A stretch of DNA of 50,196 nucleotides from an uncultured Lentisphaerota bacterium (GTDB taxonomy: Bacteria > Verrucomicrobiota > Lentisphaeria > Oligosphaerales > CAITYL01), in contig CAITSE010000303.1 in assembly GCA_903894975.1 (NCBI GenBank), positions 1 through 50,196 on the forward strand, read 5' to 3'. The notes beneath the pieces were generated by a model. The model made no database searches. It was not told the origin of the DNA and worked only from the letters and a program-made list of their open reading frames with translations. This document shows, one piece after another, positions 25,058 through 31,480 of this stretch; the first letter of the stretch is position 1; each line of letters opens with the position of its first letter. The position numbers and the translations under genes were made by a program.

Positions 25058-25092
25058 AACATACACTGATGCAAACAACTTTGCAATGCAAA
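25058..25092 (-). promoter_or_regulatory. Minus-strand promoter overlapped by inverted TGCAAA operator sites
   Basis: On the minus strand, TTGCAA (25081-25086) and TATGTT (25058-25063) are separated by exactly 17 bases, a good sigma-70-type promoter for the 25033 gene and its operon. Three half-sites overlie the -35 region and spacer: TGCAAA at 25070-25075, TTTGCA at 25080-25085 and TGCAAA at 25087-25092. The last two form a perfect 13-base palindrome. Binding here by a dimeric repressor would block the promoter; the winged-helix protein encoded in the operon is the obvious candidate. Confidence 0.6.
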
Positions 25093-25183
25093 TAATAAAA
25101 AATCCCGCCGCCCTCTTCCGGGCGCGGATATAGTACGCACCAGGGATTACGCCCGTTTTTCACCGGATCAGAGGAATACCCCC

Positions 25184-25666
25184 ATGTCGGCACTGACTTC
25201 CGCGATCTACATCAACCTGCTGGTTCAGCATGAAATGACCATTTCCGCGCTCTACACCGTGTTTGGCCGGAAGCTTCCGGGCATGGCGACTTTCTGGACC
25301 GAGATCAGCACCGAAGAAAAAGCCCATGCCATGGTGCTGCGGGAACTGGAAGTGCTCCTGGAACAGAAGCGGGTGGTCTTTGTCCCGCCGGGGGCCAAAA
25401 TTGCGATCATTGAAGAATCCCTGGAATGGATGACAAATCTCATCCGGGAAACCAACCACAGCGATTCCCTCAGTCCCGGCCACTGCCTGAACTTTGCCCT
25501 GAAACTGGAAATGAGCATGATCGAGAAGAATTTCTTCGACCTATTTGCGGGCGGAGATCCGGACATGATCCGGGAATTCAACGCGCTCATCGCGCATACT
25601 CAGGAACACATCCACCGGATCACGGCGGAGATGAAGCATCATCACCTGCCGCCGGACCCGGCCTGA
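25184..25666 (+). CDS. Ferritin-like (rubrerythrin-type) four-helix protein
   Basis: The 160-residue protein looks like a small four-helix bundle of the ferritin-like superfamily. Each predicted helix carries a candidate iron ligand in the family spacing: Glu in LLVQHEMTISALY (helix A), an ExxH in STEEKAHAMVLREL (helix B), Glu in FALKLEMSMIEKN (helix C) and a second ExxH in AHTQEHIHRITAEM (helix D). This suggests a di-iron site used in peroxide reduction or iron handling, but the exact subgroup is uncertain. There is no rubredoxin Cys4 domain. The gene runs divergently from the creD operon, and the shared 150-base gap holds the TGCAAA sites, so both may answer to the same regulator. Confidence 0.68.
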   Translation: MSALTSAIYINLLVQHEMTISALYTVFGRKLPGMATFWTEISTEEKAHAMVLRELEVLLEQKRVVFVPPGAKIAIIEESLEWMTNLIRETNHSDSLSPGHCLNFALKLEMSMIEKNFFDLFAGGDPDMIREFNALIAHTQEHIHRITAEMKHHHLPPDPA

Positions 25667-25704
25667 CCTGATGGCTATGGCCCGGCGGTCCCGCCCCATT
25701 TTCC

Positions 25705-26574
25705 TCAGGCCAGGATTTGCGTGCCGATGCCGTGGTCGGTGAAGATTTCGAGCAGCAGCGAGTGAGGGATGCGGCCGTCGATCATATGAACCTTCTGGCA
25801 GCCGGCCTGGAGTGCTTCCACGGCGCTGCGGAGCTTGGGCAGCATGCCGCCGCCAATGACCCCATCCGCGATCAATTGGTCAACCTCTCCGGCATGAATG
25901 GTGGAGATGAGGGTCTTTTCCGCCTTGGGATCGCGGAGAATGCCGGGGACATCGCTGAGAAAGACGATTTTACGGGCCTTGAGTTCGGCGGCGATGACAC
26001 AGGCGGCCATGTCAGCATTAATGTTGTAGACCTGGCCGTTCAGGTCACGTCCGAGCGGGGTGATGACCGGGATCTCCTCGCGGGCGGTGATCCAGCGGAT
26101 CTGTTCGGTATCAACATTGACCACGCGGCCGACGAAGCCGAGGTCAACGTCGTTGCCCTGGGCGTCTTTTTCCAGAATTTTCTCCGCGCGGAGGACATTT
26201 TTTCCGGAAACGGCGCGGGGGCGGCCACCGAATTCGCGGATAATCGCGACCAACTCGGCATTGACCGTGTTGTGGAGGACGTCGTCCACGATACCGATGG
26301 TTTTTTCGTCGGTATACCGCAGGCCGTTGATGAAGCGGCTTTCGACCTTTTCGGCCTTGAGCCTGGCGCTGATGGCCTTGCCGCCGCCGTGAACGAGCAC
26401 GGGGCGCATGCCGGCGCATTCCATGAATACCATGTCGCGCAACACACCGCGGAGGGCGGCGGCGTCTTCCATGAAACTGCCGCCGGCCTTGATCACGACC
26501 AGGCTGCCGCGGAAGTCCTGAATGTAGGGCAGCGCCTCGATCAGGACGTCCGCCTTCTGAATAAGCTGTTCCAT
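25705..26574 (-). CDS. argB: Acetylglutamate kinase ArgB
   Basis: ArgB phosphorylates N-acetyl-L-glutamate with ATP in the second step of arginine biosynthesis, in the cytoplasm. The 289-residue product has the amino-acid-kinase fold with the phosphate-binding VVIKAGGSFMED start, the substrate loop PVLVHGGGKAIS, GLRYTDEKT, NINADMAACVIAAELKA, VFLSDVPGILRD and the catalytic-lysine segment GGGMLPKLRSAVEAL. The N-terminal helix (MEQLIQKADVLIEALPYIQDF) is of the type linked to hexameric, arginine-inhibited enzymes. It begins 13 bases after the stop codon of a porin gene on the same strand and so is likely co-transcribed with it. No other arginine gene is nearby. Confidence 0.94.
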   Translation of the reverse strand: MEQLIQKADVLIEALPYIQDFRGSLVVIKAGGSFMEDAAALRGVLRDMVFMECAGMRPVLVHGGGKAISARLKAEKVESRFINGLRYTDEKTIGIVDDVLHNTVNAELVAIIREFGGRPRAVSGKNVLRAEKILEKDAQGNDVDLGFVGRVVNVDTEQIRWITAREEIPVITPLGRDLNGQVYNINADMAACVIAAELKARKIVFLSDVPGILRDPKAEKTLISTIHAGEVDQLIADGVIGGGMLPKLRSAVEALQAGCQKVHMIDGRIPHSLLLEIFTDHGIGTQILA

Positions 26575-26587
26575 GGCTCGGTCTCCT

Positions 26588-27994
26588 TCAGAAACTTAGC
26601 CGAGTTTCCAGGCGAATCCATTCCTGAGTGCCGGCATCGCCCGCGTCAAAATAGTCGCCGGGGATCAGGGTGGAAACAATGAAGGAAGTGCTCCACCAGG
26701 AGGTGATCTGATACCTGGCGACAATGCCGATCAGATGGCCGATGACCGCGCCGTCGCCGTTGGCGCCGCCGCCGCCGGCCATGGCGTAACTGGTATGATC
26801 GGCGAGGAGATAGGCGTAGGACGGGGTGACCGTGACTTTTTTGGGCACGACCTGGAGTGGCACGGCAAGGCGGAACTGGTGCAAGTTGGTCCAGTTTCCA
26901 CCCAGCATGTTCGGCATCAGTTCTTCCGTCCAGATCGGATACCCGGCGAAGGAGGACACCCAGCCGCCATAGGAATCACCATCGCCGGGATCATCACCGC
27001 TGAACCAGGTGTATTCGAATTGGAACTCGGGCTGCAGGACGGTACCTGTCGGGGTTTTCAGGTTCACCCGGGCGTCGACCATGGAGCCGTAGGCGTTCAC
27101 CTTGTCGCCAGCGCGCACGCCGGCCTGGTACTTGCCGATCTGTTGGGCGTATTCCAAGCTGTAGTCCACCAGATCATGCGGAGAACCGAAGACGCGGACA
27201 CCGGGGGTGGCCATCTGCATGTTCTGATTATCGTACTGCTCATCATGCACGTCAACCCCCATCAGATAGAGGTCGGTGTTGAAGATCTTGTCGAACTTGT
27301 GCGTCCAGTAAGCGCCAACGATGGAAGAGTCGCCGACGGACAGGCGGCGGTCCCGGTTATTGATTACGATAAATTCGTCCTTGTACTGATTGTAGAAGGC
27401 AAAAAGCCGGAGAACGTCTTGTTCCGCCTTATAGGTGGCGACGAGACCGTCAAAATAGAGGGTACGGCTGCCGTCGCCCGGGGTGCCTTCAAAGAGGACC
27501 ATGCCATTGCCGAACATCGGGCCGATCACGCCCTTGTCGTTCTTTTCGGTCAGGTCCATGCGGCCAAAGCGGAGAGACCAGCCGGTGTCCGCGATCTTGT
27601 CGAAGTTCAGGTAGAGATTGTCAATCACCACTTCGTCCGGCCATTCCCAACTGGCCTTGTTGGCGCGGTTGTCACCGGAACGGGAGGAAAAATCCTGCCA
27701 GCGGTGGGCGACCCGGGTAAAGAGTTCCACGTTCTGGGTCAAATGCCAGTCGGCCCAGAGCCGGGTCTGCTGACGGTAGAACTCCGTGGCCGGCCCCTGG
27801 TTCGCGCGAGTGGGGTTCATGTTGCGAATGTACGCTTCGCGGCTGTAGTGTTCCAGGCGGAGGGAGGTGTCACCGCCCAGGCTGAGAACGGGATTGCCGT
27901 CCTTGTCCTTGATCACCGCGACATCGGCCGCCAGACGCCCGCACATCGCCAGACACACCGACACGAGCAGGATTCGCAACATTCTGGATCGCAT
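26588..27994 (-). CDS. Outer-membrane beta-barrel porin, alginate-export-like
   Basis: The 468-residue product begins with a signal peptide (MLRILLVSVCLAMCGRLAA) and is otherwise a series of amphipathic beta strands. These include SLRLEHYSREAYIRN, QTRLWADWHLTQNVELFTRVAHRW, IDNLYLNFDKIADTGWSLRFGRMDL, TLYFDGLVATYKAEQDVLRLF and QPEFQFEYTWFSGDD. The protein ends in a terminal Phe (RLETRLSF), the signal recognised by the outer-membrane assembly machinery. The strand repeats and the FGRMDL motif resemble alginate-export (AlgE-like) barrels, so passage of oligosaccharides or other anionic solutes is plausible. ATG 27994 has GGAGAA eight bases upstream; the extension to 28042 was rejected. It precedes argB by 13 bases. 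Confidence 0.85.
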   Translation of the reverse strand: MRSRMLRILLVSVCLAMCGRLAADVAVIKDKDGNPVLSLGGDTSLRLEHYSREAYIRNMNPTRANQGPATEFYRQQTRLWADWHLTQNVELFTRVAHRWQDFSSRSGDNRANKASWEWPDEVVIDNLYLNFDKIADTGWSLRFGRMDLTEKNDKGVIGPMFGNGMVLFEGTPGDGSRTLYFDGLVATYKAEQDVLRLFAFYNQYKDEFIVINNRDRRLSVGDSSIVGAYWTHKFDKIFNTDLYLMGVDVHDEQYDNQNMQMATPGVRVFGSPHDLVDYSLEYAQQIGKYQAGVRAGDKVNAYGSMVDARVNLKTPTGTVLQPEFQFEYTWFSGDDPGDGDSYGGWVSSFAGYPIWTEELMPNMLGGNWTNLHQFRLAVPLQVVPKKVTVTPSYAYLLADHTSYAMAGGGGANGDGAVIGHLIGIVARYQITSWWSTSFIVSTLIPGDYFDAGDAGTQEWIRLETRLSF

Positions 27995-28170
27995 GATCTG
28001 AGTTCTCCAAGTGCCGTCAAATCTGCCGCCTTTTCGACACAAAATTCCGGGTACTTTAAACGATGTTGCGGGTTATGAAAGCAAGCGGCTTGATTCCCGG
28101 AGGGTTTCTCCCTACAGTATGAATGGTTCCGGTTGCGCCTTCGCGCCGTCGGGACCGGAGACCAGATCTG

Positions 28171-28982
28171 GTGTACACCGAGTATTACGGCTTCCATGAG
28201 ATGCCTTTCAATCTGACGCCGGATCCGCGCTTCCTTTTTTTCAGCAGCAACCATGAGGAGGCGTTCCACCATCTGCTGTTCGGGTTGCGCGAACGCAAAG
28301 GGTTCATCCAGCTTACCGGCGAGGCGGGTTCGGGGAAAACCACACTCTGCCGCTCCCTGCTGAACGAACTCGGCCCCCATTATCTTTCGGCCCTGGTCCT
28401 GAACCCGATGTTCTCCGAGTCCCAGCTCATGCGGGTGGTGGTCAAGGAGTTCGGCATCCCGAACGTCACCAAGGACCGCCTGGAAAACTACGAGGTCCTC
28501 AACGAATTCCTGCTGGAAAAAGTCAAGGAAGGACGGGACTGCGTCCTCATCATTGACGAAGCCCAGGACCTGACCCCCGTCCTCCTGGAACAGATCCGGC
28601 TTCTCTCCAACCTGGAAACCGACAACCGCAAACTCATCCAGATCATCCTGATGGGACAACCCGAACTCAAAAAGATGCTGGACACCCCCCAACTCCGCCA
28701 GCTCCGTCAGCGCATTGCCATCCGTTTCCATCTCGGCCCGCTGTCGCAGGAGGAAACCCGGCGATATCTGGAACATCGCATGACCGTGGCCGGCGGGCGC
28801 GGCAGCCCGGCATTCGACGCCGCCGCGGTCCGCGCATCCACAAATATTCCCGCGGCATCCCCCGCTTGATCAACGCGCTGGCCGACAAATCGCTGCTGGC
28901 CGGCTTCGTCTACCGCACCACCCAGATCTCCGGCAAGCTCGTCACCCTGGCGGAGAGGGAATTGGAAGGTCACATCTTATGA
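28171..28982 (+). CDS. ExeA/GspA-type AAA ATPase, interrupted by a frameshift
   Basis: This is an AAA ATPase of the ExeA group, which works with GspB-type proteins in assembly of secretion systems or pili across the peptidoglycan. The protein begins VYTEYYGFHEMPFNLTPDPR at a GTG (28171), has Walker A GEAGSGKTT (50-58), Walker B LIIDEAQDL (D129/E130) and the sensor block IQIILMGQPEL. After residue 220 the frame breaks at about 28831-28833. In the original frame it ends at 28869 with unrelated residues. In the -1 frame the expected family sequence continues (RIHKYSRGIPRLINALADKS) to a TGA at 28980-28982, which overlaps the next gene's ATG. One missing C would restore the frame. Coordinates cover the restored gene. 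It is either a sequencing/assembly error or a recent inactivation. Confidence 0.85.
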
Positions 28983-29887
28983 GCCTCATCAACGACGCCC
29001 TCAAGCAGGCCCGCGCCAGCACCCCCCCGCCGCCCCCCGGCGCGCCTCAATTCCCGATGCATACACCGCTCACGCCGCCGCCCGTACCCGGAATGGCGGC
29101 CCCGCCGCCGGCCCCCGCGGCGGGGCCGGCTCCCCTGCCCCAAATCCAAACGGCCTCGGCGGCCTCATTCCAACCGGCGGCGGCAAGTTCGGCGGCCCGA
29201 AATGAAGGCAGTCCGCGCGGCCTGGTTCCCGTGCTCGTCACCGCCCTGGTCCTGCTCGGATTGCTGATCGCCGGCGCCACGGTTCTCGGATTCCTCTGGT
29301 TCATGCGGAACAAGACCTCTCCGCCCGTCGCCGCCGTTCCCGCCCCGGTCGCGGCCGCGACAACCGCAACTGCCACCCCGACCACGAGCGCCGCCGCCGC
29401 CGCTCTCCTCCCTCCCGGCGTGAAAGCGCCGGCCGCCAATCCGCAGACCGCATACGGCCGCGATTACAAACGGGCCGTGGACACGGCGCTGATGGTGGCG
29501 GCACAGCACAAGGAAGTCGCCTTGGCGACAGAACCGGCAGCCCCGGTCATGGAAGCCAATCCCGCCCGGGTCAAGCACTCCACCACGACTGCCACCACGA
29601 CTGTCGCCGACGCCAAACCGCCGGCGGGGTCGCCGCCGCCACACACCGCCGCAACGGCAAAATCCAAAGAACCCGCGAAGCCTGCGATCAAGTTTAATCC
29701 GGACACCTATAAGCTCACCGGCATCATGACCGCAGGCGGCAGCCGCATCGCCCTGATCAACGGCCGAATCATGCGCAAAGGGGATCACCTGGGCGACGCC
29801 GAAGTCACGGAAATCGAAGCCACCCGCGTCCTCCTGCGTTTCGGCGACTCCGAATTCGACCTGATCCTGCCCGGCAGCAATCCCTAG
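28979..29887 (+). CDS. GspB-like single-pass membrane protein
   Basis: The 302-residue product has the short cytoplasmic start MSLINDALKQAR typical of GspB/ExeB partners. A proline/alanine-rich linker follows, then one membrane helix (GLVPVLVTALVLLGLLIAGATVLGF, 81-105), a long Ala/Thr/Pro-rich periplasmic stalk and a compact C-terminal domain (YKLTGIMTAGGSRIALINGRIMRKGD ... VLLRFGDSEFDLILPG). That domain resembles the GspB/PilP homology-region fold that contacts secretin-type pore proteins. It overlaps the ATPase gene by four bases (ATGA), so the two are coupled. Its stop codon TAG at 29885-29887 is the first triplet of the 67-base REP-like repeat. Confidence 0.8.
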   Translation: MSLINDALKQARASTPPPPPGAPQFPMHTPLTPPPVPGMAAPPPAPAAGPAPLPQIQTASAASFQPAAASSAARNEGSPRGLVPVLVTALVLLGLLIAGATVLGFLWFMRNKTSPPVAAVPAPVAAATTATATPTTSAAAAALLPPGVKAPAANPQTAYGRDYKRAVDTALMVAAQHKEVALATEPAAPVMEANPARVKHSTTTATTTVADAKPPAGSPPPHTAATAKSKEPAKPAIKFNPDTYKLTGIMTAGGSRIALINGRIMRKGDHLGDAEVTEIEATRVLLRFGDSEFDLILPGSNP

Positions 29888-29951
29888 CCCGGCCAAGCCG
29901 GAGCCAAGCGTGTGGTGCTATGCAATCATTGCGGCCGGCTTGCCCAGGCTA
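29885..29951. repeat. 67-base REP-like palindromic element, copy 2
   Basis: This is the inverted-orientation match of the element at 23753-23819, with inverted ends TAGCCCGGCCAAGCCGG and CCGGCTTGCCCAGGCTA. The reverse complement of the right end is preceded by G, giving GTAG, as in copy 1. The left TAG is the stop codon of the GspB-like gene. Confidence 0.85.
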
Positions 29952-29975
29952 CTGTTTATCAGACGGCCATCTCCA

Positions 29976-31028
29976 TCACGGCGCCCGCCCGCAAGTTCCA
30001 CCGGCGAGCAGGCCGCAGGCGGCCAGGATGTCGCTTCCGCCGCTGTAGCGCCGGGCCACGGGTGCATCCAGTCCCGCCCGCAACGCGTCGCGGAACGCAT
30101 TCAATTCCGCTGCCGGCGGCGGCCGGAAGCGGCCGGAGGGATCGTTGACATCGATCAAGTCAAGCTTGACCGGCAACCCGCGGGTCAACTCCGCCAACTG
30201 CCGGGCATCTTCCGTCCGGGTGTTCTCGCCCGAGATCATGACCCAAGCTAGGGTAACGCGCTGCCCCGTGGCCGCATGATACTCACGCAGAGTCGCGATC
30301 AGCTCCGCCGTCGGGTACGCCGCCTCCGCCGGCATCAGCGCCCGACGGCGTTCCGGGTCGGCGCTGGTCAGGGACACCACCAGCCGGAAAGGCTGCCGCT
30401 CCGCCGTGAACCGCCGGATGCCGGGCACAATGCCCACGGTCGAAATCGTAATCGCCTTGGCGGCAATCGCGCCGCCGCAAGGTTCGGCCAGAATATGCGC
30501 CGCCCGCAGCACCGCGTCATAATTGAGCAGCGGTTCGCCCATCCCCATGAACACCACGCCCCGGACCGGATGCGGCGAGTCATCCCGGATTTTCAGCACC
30601 TGGTCCACCATCTCCCAGGCTTCCAAGTTGCGACGGAACCCGCCCCGCCCGGTGGCGCAGAAAACACAACCCATGGCGCAACCCGCCTGGGAACTGACGC
30701 AGGCCACATACTTCGGATCCTCCGGCCGGTGTAGCAGCGGAATCCTCACGGCCTCAAACGCTTCCGTCCCCGCTCCCCGGAAAAGATACTTGGCAAACCC
30801 GTCCCGCGGCGACACGGTTTTTTCCAGCCGTTCCAGGTGCGGCAGCGTCACGCTCCGGCGCACCCGCTCCAACAGAACGGCAGAGACTTCGGGAAGTTCC
30901 GCCGGAAACGCATCCCGCCGCAGCACCGCCGCCTGCAACCGCCGGGCCAGACGCAAGGTCACCCCCAGCGGTGCCAACGCGGCGTGCAACCCGGCCGAAG
31001 TTTCATTTTTCAGGCATACACGCATCAT
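29976..31028 (-). CDS. rlmN: RlmN-type 23S rRNA (adenine-C2)-methyltransferase
   Basis: RlmN is a radical-SAM enzyme that methylates C2 of adenine 2503 in 23S rRNA, and in many bacteria also adenine 37 of some tRNAs. The 350-residue product shows the iron-sulfur motif C117-x3-C121-x2-C124 (QAGCAMGCVFCATG). The first catalytic cysteine is C110 (YVACVSSQ) and the second is C338 in the C-terminal GSDILAACGLLAG. The SAM-binding GEPLLNYDAV and the VVSLTSADPERRRALMP block are typical. The start at 31028 (MM) is chosen by family length, since no strong ribosome site is visible. The longer frame to 31241 starts inside a dispersed repeat and was rejected. The partial sequence divergence leaves open a Cfr-related function. 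Confidence 0.88.
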   Translation of the reverse strand: MMRVCLKNETSAGLHAALAPLGVTLRLARRLQAAVLRRDAFPAELPEVSAVLLERVRRSVTLPHLERLEKTVSPRDGFAKYLFRGAGTEAFEAVRIPLLHRPEDPKYVACVSSQAGCAMGCVFCATGRGGFRRNLEAWEMVDQVLKIRDDSPHPVRGVVFMGMGEPLLNYDAVLRAAHILAEPCGGAIAAKAITISTVGIVPGIRRFTAERQPFRLVVSLTSADPERRRALMPAEAAYPTAELIATLREYHAATGQRVTLAWVMISGENTRTEDARQLAELTRGLPVKLDLIDVNDPSGRFRPPPAAELNAFRDALRAGLDAPVARRYSGGSDILAACGLLAGGTCGRAP

Positions 31029-31216
31029 GCCAGATTCATACAAATTTGATCCGTTGCCGACACATGACACGACATCGAAACGTATATGCGCTTGTTGCGC
31101 CCGCCCCGTCGGCCTGGAGAAAAATCTTGACGGCAGAGGAAATAGCCGCGCCCCTTTCCCGTGACGCAAAGCGGGAAGCGGCGTGCCTTGGGCCCGTGTC
31201 TCTGGCCTCCGGCTGA

Positions 31217-31401
31217 TTTCAGCCCCAAGGGGACGCACCATAAAAGCCTAGGGCAGAGCGTCGCGTCGCCCTAGGATTCCGTCACAACACCGGTTGAGCC
31301 CTGAAGGGGCGACCCAATGGAACCGCGCCTTCAGCGCCCAGAACTACCGAAAACGGAAGCAGCCCAGAGGGTCAGGGTATTGTGACCCCCAGTGGGAATA
31401 A
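31217..31401. repeat. Long composite hairpin repeat, short copy (185 bases)
   Basis: The element begins TTTCAGCCCCAAGGGGACGC and contains a CCTAGGGC/GCCCTAGG stem and a GCCCTGAAGGGGC hairpin. It ends CCCAGTGGGAATAA. It matches the copy at 47922-48201 almost throughout but lacks 97 bases present there between two ATGG tetranucleotides. It fills much of the 452-base gap between rlmN and the mannosidase gene. Confidence 0.85.
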
Positions 31402-31423
31402 AAATACAAAAAACATTCAAGAC

Positions 31424-31452
31424 TTGCCATACCGCGTCCGGCATGATACAAT
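31424..31452 (+). promoter_or_regulatory. Sigma-70-type promoter of the alpha-mannosidase gene
   Basis: TTGCCA (31424-31429) and TACAAT (31447-31452) are spaced by 17 bases. The predicted transcription start near 31459 gives a leader of about 22 bases containing AAGGAA just before the ATG at 31481. This is the best promoter match noticed in the window. Confidence 0.65.
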
Positions 31453-31480
31453 TTCCTCATTCTTCAACAAAGGAACCGTC

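Noticed and set aside
28831-28833. Programmed -1 frameshift in the ExeA-type gene
   Set aside because: No slippery heptamer or downstream structure was seen; a missing base explains it more simply.
31029-31241. N-terminal extension of RlmN
   Set aside because: It starts inside the long hairpin repeat (MVRPLGAE, also at 47946) and has no family similarity.
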